Source: Actinoplanes campanulatus | GTDB lineage: Bacteria; Actinomycetota; Actinomycetes; Mycobacteriales; Micromonosporaceae | Assembly (NCBI RefSeq): GCF_014647795.1 | Contig: NZ_BMPW01000011.1 | Coordinates: 124,001 to 188,000, forward strand | DNA: 64,000 nt | Reading direction: 5' to 3' | Shown: one piece after another, positions 8,826 through 18,321 of the stretch | Layout: the number at the start of each line of letters is the position of its first letter | How positions within the stretch are numbered: the first letter of the stretch is position 1 | Notes under the pieces: model-generated | Told to the model about the DNA's origin: nothing | Database searches by the model: none | What the model saw: the letters and a program-made list of their open reading frames with translations, nothing else | Translations under genes and position numbers: made by a program

Positions 8826-10484
8826 ATGAGGGCATCGCTACGCGCCGGACTGGCCGGGATCGCGGCGGCCGCCGCCGCGCTCGGCGTCGCCGAACTGGTC
8901 GCGGCCGCGACCGGGTCACGGTCCGCGCCGCTGGTCGCGGTCGGCGGGGTGGTGGTCGACCACGTTCCGGCGCCGGTCAAGGACTTCGGCATCGCGGTCT
9001 TCGGGACGCACGACAAGACGGCACTGCTCATCGGTACGGGTCTGCTGCTCGCTGGGTACGCCTACGGGGTCGGTGTGCTGGGCCGGCGGCGGTGGGCGCT
9101 CGCGGTCGGCGGGATCGCGCTGTTCGGGGCGGTGGGCGCGGCGGCGGCGCTGACCCGTCCCGGGGCCGGGCCGGGCGCGGTGCTCCCGGCCCTGGTCGGT
9201 GCGGCCGTGGCGGTCCTGGTCCTGCACCATCTGCTGCGCCTGTCCCGGGCCGTCGAGCCGGAAGCGGTCCGGGCCGTCGACTCGGCCGCAGTGGGTGCTA
9301 CCGAGCCGGTGAGTGGGCAGCCACGCCCGGCGGCGGGCGACGGCCCGGACCACGACGGCGGCGGCGCCGGTAGGGCGGGACACGTCGTTGCGGTCGGGGA
9401 CACGCGAACTCCGTACGAGATAGAAAGAAGCCGCCGCCGATTCGTCCGTGATCTGGGGATCGTGGGTGTGATCGCGGCAGCCGGAGGCGTCGGCGGGCGG
9501 CTGCTCACCTCGAGGCGCGCGGTGAGCGCGGCCCGGCAGTCGATCGCGCTCCCGGCGCCGGTGGAGCCCGCCCCGGTGCTGCCCGCGGGCGTCCAGGCGC
9601 CCGGCGCGGTGCCCTGGGTCACGCCGAACCGGACCTTCTACCGGATCGACACCGCCCTGGTCACTCCGCAGGTCGACCCGACCACCTGGGAGCTGCGGAT
9701 CCACGGGATGGTGCGCAATCCGATCACCGTCACCTTCGCCGATCTGCTGCGCCGTCCGATGATCGAGCGCCACCTGACGATCGCCTGCGTGTCGAACGAG
9801 GTGGGTGGCGACCTGATCGGCAACGCGCTCTGGCTCGGCACCCCGATCAAGGCGCTGCTCGACGAGGCGGACCCGCTGCCCGAGGCCGATCAGGTGGTGC
9901 AGCGGTCGGTGGACGGCTGGACCTGCGGCACGCCGACAGCGGTGCTGCGGGACGGCCGGGACGCGCTGCTGGCGATCGGGATGAACGGCGAGGCGCTGCC
10001 GGTCGAGCACGGCTTCCCGGTCCGGATGATCGTTCCCGGACTGTACGGCTACGTGTCCGCCTGCAAGTGGATCACCGAGATCGAACTGACCAGGTTCGCC
10101 GACTTCGACGCCTACTGGGTTCCCCGGGGCTGGTCGGCGCAGGCGCCGGTGAAGACGCAGTCACGAATCGACACGCCACGCGACGGCGCCTCGCGTTCGG
10201 CCGGCCCGGTCACGGTGGGCGGCGTCGCATGGGCGACACATCGCGGCATCGCCAAGGTCGAGGTGCAGGTCGACGACGGGGAGTGGCGGACCGCCACGCT
10301 GGCCGGGGCGGCCTCCGCGGACACCTGGCGGCAGTGGAGCCTCACCTGGGACGCCTCCGCCGGACGGCACACCTTACGGGTACGCGCGACCGATCTCGAT
10401 GGGGTGACACAGACCCCGGAGGAGGCCCTTCCGGCACCCGACGGGGCGACCGGCTGGCACCAGGTGACAGTCGACATCGGGTAG
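8826..10484 (+). CDS. Membrane-anchored molybdopterin-dependent oxidoreductase (sulfite oxidase family)
   Basis: A 552-residue protein with four N-terminal membrane helices in the first 130 residues, a charged linker, a fifth helix after an RSRRRF basic stretch, then an extracellular oxidoreductase. The molybdopterin domain begins at NRTFYRIDT; TIACVSNEVGGD carries the Mo-ligating Cys321, and FPVRMIVPGLYGYVSACKW is the conserved substrate and cofactor region. The last 100 residues form the Ig-like Mo-co dimerisation domain (PVTVGGVAWA...WHQVTVDIG). The ATG at 8826 is chosen, although the frame stays open far upstream in the shadow of the peptidase gene. Related proteins reduce or oxidise sulfur compounds; the substrate here is unknown. 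Confidence 0.88.
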   Translation: MRASLRAGLAGIAAAAAALGVAELVAAATGSRSAPLVAVGGVVVDHVPAPVKDFGIAVFGTHDKTALLIGTGLLLAGYAYGVGVLGRRRWALAVGGIALFGAVGAAAALTRPGAGPGAVLPALVGAAVAVLVLHHLLRLSRAVEPEAVRAVDSAAVGATEPVSGQPRPAAGDGPDHDGGGAGRAGHVVAVGDTRTPYEIERSRRRFVRDLGIVGVIAAAGGVGGRLLTSRRAVSAARQSIALPAPVEPAPVLPAGVQAPGAVPWVTPNRTFYRIDTALVTPQVDPTTWELRIHGMVRNPITVTFADLLRRPMIERHLTIACVSNEVGGDLIGNALWLGTPIKALLDEADPLPEADQVVQRSVDGWTCGTPTAVLRDGRDALLAIGMNGEALPVEHGFPVRMIVPGLYGYVSACKWITEIELTRFADFDAYWVPRGWSAQAPVKTQSRIDTPRDGASRSAGPVTVGGVAWATHRGIAKVEVQVDDGEWRTATLAGAASADTWRQWSLTWDASAGRHTLRVRATDLDGVTQTPEEALPAPDGATGWHQVTVDIG

Positions 10485-10554
10485 CTGAAAGCCGCACTTT
10501 CGGTCCGACTCGGGAAAGCAAGTCGCTCATACGGTGGCTTGCATGTCCACCAAT

Positions 10555-10604
10555 GCGGTTGAAGAACCGCTGAACCACTCGGCGCGGTCCTCCGCGGAGG
10601 ACCG
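10555..10604. terminator. Two hairpins between convergent genes
   Basis: Between the oxidoreductase and whiD there is a GCGGTT-GAAG-AACCGC hairpin (10555-10570) and a perfect 20-bp palindrome, CGGTCCTCCGCGGAGGACCG (10585-10604). They lie between two convergent genes and plausibly stop transcription from both sides. Neither has a long T-run. Confidence 0.55.
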
Positions 10605-10643
10605 TGCCGGAAGCCGTGTGGTGATGCCGCGCTCCGGGCGGCG

Positions 10644-11030
10644 TCAGGCCGCCGGTGCCTGCCGTTGCGCGGGTACCGCCGTTTTGTGGGGCCGTCCGAG
10701 GCGCGCTTCCAGCCGGGTCAGGTCGACCCGTCCGTGACGATCGGCAAGGTCCTCCCAGCCGACCGCGAGCAGCCGCAGCCGCTCCGATTCGCTGAAACCT
10801 CCCCAGACACCGTACGGCTCGCGAACGGCGAGGGCGTGCGCGGCGCACTCCGCCCGGACCGGGCACGCGCCGCACATCGTCTTGGCCTTTGCCTCGCGAC
10901 GACTGCGGGACGACCCGCGCTCGCCGTCGGGGTGGAAGAACTGTGCACTGTCCCGGCCCCGGCAGAGCCCGAGTCTCTGCCAATCCCACAGATCGGCGAT
11001 GGGCCCGGGCAGTCTGCGAACGTTCGACAT
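10644..11030 (-). CDS. whiD: WhiB-family iron-sulfur regulator, WhiD/WhiB3 type
   Basis: A 128-residue small transcription factor with a 4Fe-4S cluster that works with a sigma factor in sporulation and redox responses. Cysteines 23, 53, 56 and 62 form the cluster site (C-x29-C-x2-C-x5-C), followed by the GVWGG turn at 74-78 and a basic C-terminus. The N-terminus RLPGPIADLWDWQ and the HPDGERG segment are characteristic of WhiD/WhiB3 rather than WhiA-linked or WhiB1 types. ATG 11030 is chosen because a GGGAGGAGGG ribosome site lies just upstream; an in-frame GTG eight codons earlier overlaps that site. It is divergent from bldM, as I recall for the neighbouring genes in Streptomyces coelicolor. 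Confidence 0.92.
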   Translation of the reverse strand: MSNVRRLPGPIADLWDWQRLGLCRGRDSAQFFHPDGERGSSRSRREAKAKTMCGACPVRAECAAHALAVREPYGVWGGFSESERLRLLAVGWEDLADRHGRVDLTRLEARLGRPHKTAVPAQRQAPAA

Positions 11031-11075
11031 CAACACCCTCCTCCCGCGCGGCACCGCGGAGCGTTCGTCGTGAGG

Positions 11076-11090
11076 GGCCTGACTCAGGCC
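11076..11090. promoter_or_regulatory. 15-bp palindrome in the whiD-bldM divergent promoter region
   Basis: GGCCTGA-C-TCAGGCC is a perfect inverted repeat with a one-base centre, 46 bases upstream of whiD and 171 bases upstream of bldM. A second small repeat, CCGGC-TATC-GCCGG, follows at 11106-11119. They sit where an operator for either gene would be expected. The binding protein is unknown. Confidence 0.45.
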
Positions 11091-11261
11091 TTTCGCGGGT
11101 GTACCCCGGCTATCGCCGGCTCACACGCAACACGTCGATGTCTTCGTGAGCGGTATGGCAAAGGGGTGGCAAGTCATACCTTTCTTTCCCGTTTTTTCCA
11201 TCTAAAGCGCGTAATGCTGCGGCCCTCGCGTGATCTCCTCTGAGAGAGAAGGAGGATCACT

Positions 11262-12116
11262 GTGCGTACCGTCCTCGTGTGCGTCCGAACCCCGCTGGCG
11301 GCCCAGACCGTCGCGTCCACCGCGGCCCGGCTCGGCATGACCGGCGTCGTCCGGACCGCGGTCAGCGAGACCGAGGCCATGATCCGACTGGCGGAACGGC
11401 CCGCCGAAGTGGTCCTGGCCGACACCGCCGTGACCCGGCCCGACAGCGTCGGCTTCACCCGGCGTGTACTTGCCCGCGCTCCCCAGGCACAAGTGGTGCT
11501 CTTCGGTGCCGAAGACCCGCGGGTGGCGGCGGCGGCCGTCGCCGCCGGAGCCCGGGGCGTCATCCGCGGCGTCGAGCACGACCTGGTCAGTGTCGTCGCG
11601 AAAGCGCTGCTCCTGCTCCTGCTACCGGTGCGCCCGCAGGGCATGCCGATCAACGGTTCGAACGCGCAGCCGGCCACGGTGGCCGGCGGCGTCCGCAACA
11701 ACAACTCGCCCGGCGCGCGGGGGCAGTATCAACAGGGGCCCGGCGGCATCGGCGTGCACAACGCGGCGGCGGTGCCGGCCATGCTCGGCCCCAACGCGCC
11801 GATGGTTCCGTCACAGCGTGGCGACGCCCCGATCGATCCGGCTACCGGCCGGCCGATGGTGGCGTGGCCCGGCAACGAGGCGGGTGTCGGGATGACCGAC
11901 GCGCAGCCCGCCGGTCGGCGACTCACGCTCACCGAGCGTGAGTTGCAGGTGCTACGGGGGATGGCGGACGGAAAGAGCAACGCCGAGATCGGCCGGGAAC
12001 TCTTCGTCTCAGAGGACACCGTCAAGACGCACGCCCGGCGGCTGTTCCGCAAGCTCGGCGCCCGGGACCGCGCACATGCGGTCGCCGCGGGCTTCCGAGC
12101 GGGGCTAGTCGCTTAG
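11262..12116 (+). CDS. bldM: BldM-like orphan response regulator with degenerate receiver domain
   Basis: A 284-residue LuxR/NarL-type regulator. Residues about 220-284 (LTERELQVLRGMADGKSNAEIGRELFVSEDTVKTH and following, ending GFRAGLVA) match BldM, which drives aerial growth and sporulation genes alone or with WhiI. The receiver keeps D54 at the phosphoacceptor position, but the acidic pair after beta-1 is V8-R9 and the conserved lysine region reads VIRGVEH, so ordinary phosphorylation is unlikely. A Pro/Gly/Asn-rich linker of about 90 residues (roughly 125-215) makes it longer than the roughly 200-residue Streptomyces BldM. GTG start with an AAGGAGGA ribosome site. Neighbours whiD, DUF5319 and guaB support orthology. 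Confidence 0.85.
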   Translation: MRTVLVCVRTPLAAQTVASTAARLGMTGVVRTAVSETEAMIRLAERPAEVVLADTAVTRPDSVGFTRRVLARAPQAQVVLFGAEDPRVAAAAVAAGARGVIRGVEHDLVSVVAKALLLLLLPVRPQGMPINGSNAQPATVAGGVRNNNSPGARGQYQQGPGGIGVHNAAAVPAMLGPNAPMVPSQRGDAPIDPATGRPMVAWPGNEAGVGMTDAQPAGRRLTLTERELQVLRGMADGKSNAEIGRELFVSEDTVKTHARRLFRKLGARDRAHAVAAGFRAGLVA

Positions 12117-12128
12117 CTGAGCCTGATT

Positions 12129-12248
12129 GCTCCGCTTCGCTCCGCGGCAAAACGCCTTGTAACCGGTGACGAGGCAGGTGATTTCCCGCCGCCAGCAAAC
12201 CCCGCTGGCGTCGGCAAATCACTTGCCTCGTCACCGGCGGCGTTTTGC
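12129..12248. repeat. Long hairpin repeat, copy A (after bldM)
   Basis: A GC-rich flank (12129-12146) leads into a 102-base hairpin at 12147-12248. Outer stem: GCAAAACGCC with GGCGTTTTGC. Middle stem: 22 bp, 12163-12184 with 12216-12237, one G-T wobble. Inner stem: 12186-12196 with 12204-12214, one mismatch. Loop: AAACCCC. A near-identical copy lies at 15488-15607. The outer stem has an A-run on the left and a T-run on the right, as in a two-way intrinsic terminator, and it lies between the convergent bldM and DUF5319 genes. Confidence 0.85.
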
Positions 12249-12307
12249 GGGTCGTTCCGTGGCTACGACCTCGCGGAGACTAGGGGGGTATCGGGTAAAG
12301 CTCAGTG

Positions 12308-12712
12308 CTAATTCTCGTCGTCCGTGCCCTCTGTCAGGGTGTCGTGGACGCCGTCGGCGTATCCACGTGCGTACTCCCAAGTTACGTAGTGGTCGGGGTC
12401 CGGATCGTAGGCGGGCTCGTGCACCCGCGGACGGCCGCTGCTCAGCAGATGGCGCAGGTTGCCGCGCAGCAGGTCCCAGTCGAAGTAGTGCGGCTCGTGG
12501 CAGTCCTCGCACTCGATCACCAGCCCTCGGATGCCCGTCGGACTGAGCAGCGCCTGGTAGATCTCCAGGTCGGAGAGGTCCTCCAGGACATCCTGCCGCT
12601 CGTCCTCGGTCAGCGGTTCGGACTCGGCGTCCTCGTTGAGGTCGTCGAGACCAGCGGCCGGGTCGGTCGGGTCGCCGTTGAACGGGTCGATCGGCTCATC
12701 TTGCACCCTCAT
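12308..12712 (-). CDS. DUF5319-family protein
   Basis: A 134-residue acidic cytosolic protein conserved in actinobacteria between bldM and guaB. Its N-terminal 50 residues are very acidic (Asp/Glu-rich). A single C68-x2-C71 pair (CEDCHEPHYFDWD) suggests metal or redox chemistry. The C-terminal DHYVTWEYARGYADGVHD segment is typical of the family. Function unknown. The ATG at 12712 has a GGAGG about ten bases upstream. It converges on bldM and is divergent from guaB, with 113 bases between starts; TAGGAT at 12787-12792 is a possible guaB -10 element. Confidence 0.8.
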   Translation of the reverse strand: MRVQDEPIDPFNGDPTDPAAGLDDLNEDAESEPLTEDERQDVLEDLSDLEIYQALLSPTGIRGLVIECEDCHEPHYFDWDLLRGNLRHLLSSGRPRVHEPAYDPDPDHYVTWEYARGYADGVHDTLTEGTDDEN

Positions 12713-12822
12713 ACCGTACTCACCTCCCGCGTGTGTGTGCTGGCCCGCACGTTCTGTCCGCCGCCCGGGTGCCCCGCCTGGGATGGGTAGGATGATGAAC
12801 TCCGCCTCTTCTCTAGGGATGA

Positions 12823-14313
<1,491 letters not shown>

Positions 14314-14367
14314 GCCTTCCGACCGCCCCGCCCACCACCCGTAACAAGGATTGAAGGCATCCCAGCC

Positions 14368-15483
14368 ATGCGTGACGTAGTGGAGATCGGCCTGGGCAAG
14401 ACGGCCCAGCGCGGCTACCACCTGGACGACATCGCCATCGTTCCGAGCCGTCGCACCCGCGACGTGGACGACGTGTCGACCGAGTGGAAGCTCGACGCGT
14501 ACCCCTTCAAGATCCCCTGCGTCGCGCACCCGTCGGACGCCACCCAGAGCCCGGACTCGGTGATCGCCCTGGGCCGCCTCGGCGGCCTCGGCGTGCTCAA
14601 CGCCGAGGGCCTGTGGACCCGCTACGAGGACCCCTCCAAGATCCTCGAAGAGCTGGCCTCGCTGGACGAGGACGCCGACGCCACCAAGCGGCTCCAGGAG
14701 GTCTACTCCGAGCCGATCAAGCCGGAGCTGATCGGTGCGCGGGTCCGGCAGATCCGCGAGGGCGGCGTCACCGTGGCCGTCCGGGTGTCGCCGCAGCACA
14801 CCTTGGCGCTCGCCCCGGTGATACTGGACGCCGGCGTGGACCTGCTGGTCATCCAGGGCACCCTGGTCTCGGCCGAGCACGTCTCCACCACCGACGAGCC
14901 GCTCAACCTCAAGGAGTTCATCGCCGACCTGGACCTGCCGGTCATCGTCGGCGGCTGCACCGACTACAAGACGGCCCTGCACCTGATGCGGACCGGCGCG
15001 GCCGGTGTCATCGTCGGTGTCGGCGCCGACGAGTGGTCCACGACGGACACCGTGCTCGGCATCCGGGTGCCGATGGCCACCGCGATCGCCGACGCCGCGG
15101 CCGCCCGCCGCGACTATCTGGACGAGACCGGCGGCCGGTACGTGCATCTCATCGCCGACGGCGGCCTCGCCACCTCCGGTGACATCGCCAAGGCGATCGG
15201 CTGCGGCGCCGACGCGGTCATGCTGGGCGAGCCGCTGTCGCTCGCCGAGGGCGCCCCGGCCGGCGGCGCCTGGTGGCACTCGGCCGCCAGCCACCCGGCC
15301 CTGCCGCGTGGCGGGTTCTGCATCGCCGGCGAGCCCGACGGCACTCTCGAAGAGGTCCTGTACGGCCCGGCCGACCGCCCGGACGGCCAGCTCAACCTCT
15401 TCGGCGGCCTACGTCGTGCGATGGCCAAGTGCGGCTACCGCGACGTCAAGGAGTTCCAGAAGGTAGCGCTGGTGCTTTGCTAG
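14368..15483 (+). CDS. GuaB3-type IMP dehydrogenase-related protein
   Basis: A 371-residue TIM-barrel relative of IMP dehydrogenase without CBS domains. The barrel motifs are present ([25 protein letters not shown]), but the loop that carries the catalytic cysteine in GuaB (GPGAICTTR) here reads GADEWSTTD, with Ser224 in the cysteine position. Classical IMP oxidation through a thioimidate is therefore doubtful. Families of this kind in actinobacteria have been variously called GuaB3 or IMPDH-like, and their reaction is not settled to my knowledge. ATG with AAGGA upstream, directly after guaB and probably co-transcribed. The repeat hairpin begins four bases after its stop. Confidence 0.88.
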   Translation: MRDVVEIGLGKTAQRGYHLDDIAIVPSRRTRDVDDVSTEWKLDAYPFKIPCVAHPSDATQSPDSVIALGRLGGLGVLNAEGLWTRYEDPSKILEELASLDEDADATKRLQEVYSEPIKPELIGARVRQIREGGVTVAVRVSPQHTLALAPVILDAGVDLLVIQGTLVSAEHVSTTDEPLNLKEFIADLDLPVIVGGCTDYKTALHLMRTGAAGVIVGVGADEWSTTDTVLGIRVPMATAIADAAAARRDYLDETGGRYVHLIADGGLATSGDIAKAIGCGADAVMLGEPLSLAEGAPAGGAWWHSAASHPALPRGGFCIAGEPDGTLEEVLYGPADRPDGQLNLFGGLRRAMAKCGYRDVKEFQKVALVLC

Positions 15484-15487
15484 CTTT

Positions 15488-15607
15488 GCTCCGCTTCGCT
15501 CCGCGGCAAAAAGCCTTGTAACCGGTGTCGAGGCAGGCGATTTCCCGCCGCCAGTAAACCCCGCTGGCGTCGGCAAATCGCTTGCCTCGACACCGGCGGC
15601 TTTTTGC
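15488..15607. repeat. Long hairpin repeat, copy B (after guaB3-type gene)
   Basis: The same element as 12129-12248, with the GC-rich flank at 15488-15505 and the hairpin at 15506-15607. Relative to copy A there are seven substitutions. One is in the loop (C to T), and the other six form three pairs that preserve base pairing: C-G to A-T in the outer stem, and A-T to T-A and T-A to C-G in the middle stem. Again it lies between convergent genes and has A-run/T-run outer arms (GCAAAAAGCC/GGCTTTTTGC), as in a bidirectional terminator. Confidence 0.85.
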
Positions 15608-15658
15608 GGGGACGCCGAGTGCACCGCCGTAGGGGTGAGTGGCTGTCGTACCGATTGG

Positions 15659-17074
15659 TTAGGGTCTTGGGGGTTTGGTCTTGCTGTTCAGCCAGGCCTC
15701 GAAGAAGGCGTCGAGGTCCTTGCCGGAGGCGGTCTCGGCGGCCTCGATGAACTGTTCGGTGGTGACGTTGCCGTCGCGGTGGTCGGCGGCCCAGGACTTG
15801 ATCAGTTTGAAGAAGGCCTCGTCGCCGATCGTCTTGCGCAGTGCGTGGACGGTCATGCCGCCGCGCTCGTAGACGGCGTCGCCGAAGATGCGGCGCGGGC
15901 CGGGGTCGCCGGGGGTCTCGGTCCAGTCGAAGGCGCGGTAGGTCTCGTCGAAGATCTGCTGCGCCGTCCGCCCGCCGGAGTGCTCCGACCACAGCGCCTC
16001 GGCGTAGGTGGCGAAGCCCTCGTTGAGCCAGATGTCCTGCCAGCGGCTGAGCGCCACGCTGTCGCCGAACCACTGATGGGCCACCTCGTGCGCGACCACG
16101 CCGGTGTTCTCGCCGGAGGTGAAGAAGGTGTTGCCGTAGACCGGGCGGGCCTGCGTCTCCAGGGCGTAGCGGATCTCGTCCTCGTCGACCACCACGCCAC
16201 CGTTGGCCCGGAACGGGTACGGCCCGAACTGCGTCTCCAGGAAGTCGGTGATCTCGCCGGTGCGGCCCAGCGACTTGGCGGCCGCGCCGTTGGCGGGCAG
16301 CGACTCGGGAAGCGCCGTGATCATGGGTCGCCCGGCGTGGGTGCCCGTGGTGATCCGGTACTGCCCGATCACGACGGTGGCGAGATAGCTGGCCATCGGC
16401 GACTCCTCGGCCCAGCGCCAGGTGGTCCAGCCGTCCACAGTGTCCCGGTTGCCGGCCAGCCCGTTGCTGAGCACCTCGACGCCGTCCGGCACGGTCATCG
16501 CCAGCTTGAAGGTCGCCTTGTCGGACGGGTGGTCGTTGACCGGGAACCAGGTGCTCGCCGACTCGGGCTGACCCAGGGCGATCGCGCCCTCCTTGCCCAC
16601 GCGCAGCCAGCCGCCCGCGCCGAGGGTCTCGTTCTCCAGCTGCTTCGGCACGCCGCCGTAGCTGACCACGGTGGTGAAGGCGCGGCCCTTCGGGATGCCG
16701 GCGGCCGGGGTGACCACCAGCTCGTTGCCCGCGGCGGCCACGGTGGCCGGGGTGCCGTCCACCAGGACGGTGGTGGCTTTCAGGTGCGCGAGATCCAGGT
16801 TGAACCGGGACAGGTCCTGCGTGGCGGTGGCCGTGATGGTGGCCGTGCCGTCCAGCTTGCCGGCCGCCGGGTCGTAGCGCAGCGCCAGGTCGTAGCCGCC
16901 GACGTCGTAGCCCCCGTTGCCGTAGGTCGGGAAGTACGGATCGCCGGCGCCGACCGCGCCCGGCCCGAAACTGGCGGCCGGGGACGCCGACCGGGGCGCC
17001 TCCGGCTCGCGCTCACCGCCGGTGCACCCGGACAGCAGCAACAGGAGGATCAGCCCGCCGGCCCGTCGTTTCAT
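15659..17074 (-). CDS. M1-family zinc aminopeptidase-like lipoprotein
   Basis: A 471-residue exported lipoprotein peptidase. Signal peptide with lipobox LLSGC (Cys17). The zinc site is H329-E330-V-A-H333 with E352 in NEGFATYAE, the gluzincin arrangement of M1 aminopeptidases. The usual GxMEN exopeptidase motif is replaced by ALETQ at 304-308, a variant seen in short bacterial M1 relatives, so the cleavage mode may differ. It lacks the large C-terminal helical domain of full M1 enzymes (about 850 residues). No ribosome site; TAACCT seven bases before ATG suggests leaderless transcription. It lies 19 bases downstream of the LCP gene on the same strand. Confidence 0.9.
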   Translation of the reverse strand: MKRRAGGLILLLLLSGCTGGEREPEAPRSASPAASFGPGAVGAGDPYFPTYGNGGYDVGGYDLALRYDPAAGKLDGTATITATATQDLSRFNLDLAHLKATTVLVDGTPATVAAAGNELVVTPAAGIPKGRAFTTVVSYGGVPKQLENETLGAGGWLRVGKEGAIALGQPESASTWFPVNDHPSDKATFKLAMTVPDGVEVLSNGLAGNRDTVDGWTTWRWAEESPMASYLATVVIGQYRITTGTHAGRPMITALPESLPANGAAAKSLGRTGEITDFLETQFGPYPFRANGGVVVDEDEIRYALETQARPVYGNTFFTSGENTGVVAHEVAHQWFGDSVALSRWQDIWLNEGFATYAEALWSEHSGGRTAQQIFDETYRAFDWTETPGDPGPRRIFGDAVYERGGMTVHALRKTIGDEAFFKLIKSWAADHRDGNVTTEQFIEAAETASGKDLDAFFEAWLNSKTKPPRP

Positions 17075-17093
17075 GGCTTGAAGGTTACGACCA

Positions 17094-18191
17094 CTACCTG
17101 TCGATCAGTTTGGGGTGTGCCTTCAGGTAGGCGACGTGGTTGCCCTTGGCGAGCGCCTTCAGGAAGCCCTGGCCCTCGGCTTTGAGCTGCTCACCCAGGT
17201 ACCCGCTGCCGCTGCCGACGCCGCCGCCGGGAAGCGACACGGTGGTGATGTCCTGCGGGGTGAGGTTCCGGAGGGCGTACGCGTACTCGAACGGTGTACG
17301 GCCACCGACGTAGACCAGCGCCTCGCCGAGCGCATTGATCAGCCCGCCCAGTTTCGCCGGGTCCGCCATGCCCTGCGCCATCGCCTTGGTGAGGATCGCC
17401 TCGACGAGCTGCCGGTGGTGCCGCTGGCGGTCGTAGTCCCCGTTGGGAAGCCCGTAGCGCTGCCGGGCGTAGTCGAGCGCCTGCCAGCCGACCAGGTGCC
17501 GGTTGCCGGGCAGGTAGGTGGCCTGCGGCCCGCTGTAGTCGCTGCCGGATTGCGTCCGCATCGTGCCGTCCGGTCGGCGGTGCCGGGATTTCACCTTCTG
17601 ATCGACCACCAGGTCGATGCCGCCGAGTTTGTCGACCAGTTTGTCGAGACCGCGGAAATTGAGGATCGCTCCGCCGTGGAAGGTCTTGATCCCGGTGTAC
17701 GCGCTGAGACTCTTCGTGAGCAGTTCGTAACCCTGCTCCACGCTCTTCTTCTTCGAGCCCGGGATGCGCGAACCGCGGCTCATCGCTTCGGTGATCTTGT
17801 ATTTGCCGCCGCGGAAACCGGATTTCTTGTACGCCGGCATCTGGACCCGGAGGTCACGTGGCAGCGAATACAGGTAGGCCGATTCGAGGTCGGCCTCCAC
17901 GTGCAGCAGCATGATCGTGTCGGCGTGCGGCTCGTAGCCGGGGATGCTCAGCCGGGTGTCGACGCCGATCAGCACCAGGTCGAGCGGCCCCTTGATGTCG
18001 GCGCCGGGGGACGGCGCCGGCGGCGCCGACGGGGTGCTCACCGTGGGCGCGGCGCTCGTGGAGGGGCCGGCGGAGGGCGCCGCGGCCGGCTCGGCGGGGC
18101 CCCGGTTGACCGCGATGGCGACGCCCACTCCGGCGATCAGCGCGAGGCCGGTGCCGGCCACGATCGACCAGGTGATCTTGCTGTTCCGCAT
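17094..18191 (-). CDS. LytR-CpsA-Psr (LCP) family cell-wall glycopolymer ligase
   Basis: LCP proteins attach teichoic-acid-like or other glycopolymers to peptidoglycan from lipid-linked donors outside the cell. This 365-residue protein has one N-terminal membrane helix (about 6-27), a Pro/Ala/Ser linker, then an LCP domain with LIGVDTR, ADTIMLLHV, YSLPRDLRVQMP, GGIDLVVDQKV and YARQRYGLPNGDYDRQRHHRQLV; the arginines and aspartates in these motifs bind the pyrophosphate lipid. ATG 18191 is preferred over a longer reading because TACTGT lies seven bases upstream, giving a leaderless start, and the extra 47 residues look non-coding. It is divergent from the subtilisin gene. Confidence 0.9.
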   Translation of the reverse strand: MRNSKITWSIVAGTGLALIAGVGVAIAVNRGPAEPAAAPSAGPSTSAAPTVSTPSAPPAPSPGADIKGPLDLVLIGVDTRLSIPGYEPHADTIMLLHVEADLESAYLYSLPRDLRVQMPAYKKSGFRGGKYKITEAMSRGSRIPGSKKKSVEQGYELLTKSLSAYTGIKTFHGGAILNFRGLDKLVDKLGGIDLVVDQKVKSRHRRPDGTMRTQSGSDYSGPQATYLPGNRHLVGWQALDYARQRYGLPNGDYDRQRHHRQLVEAILTKAMAQGMADPAKLGGLINALGEALVYVGGRTPFEYAYALRNLTPQDITTVSLPGGGVGSGSGYLGEQLKAEGQGFLKALAKGNHVAYLKAHPKLIDR

Positions 18192-18276
18192 AGCGCGAAC
18201 AGTAAATGAGATCACGGCGGTGCTCAATGCCACGCGGGTATTGCCAAATTTAAGATCACCGGTAGGCTTGCGCGGC

Positions 18277-18298
18277 CGATTCGTCGATCGACGAATCG
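18277..18298. promoter_or_regulatory. 22-bp perfect palindrome upstream of the subtilisin gene
   Basis: Eleven-base arms (CGATTCGTCGA and its complement, no spacer) form a perfect palindrome 23 bases before the subtilisin ATG, in the divergent LCP/subtilisin promoter region. TAGGCT at 18263-18268 is a possible -10, which would put the palindrome at the transcription start. It could be an operator or a 5' stem-loop in the mRNA. Confidence 0.6.
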
Positions 18299-18321
18299 AC
18301 TCATGGGGAGGCCGTCCGAGT

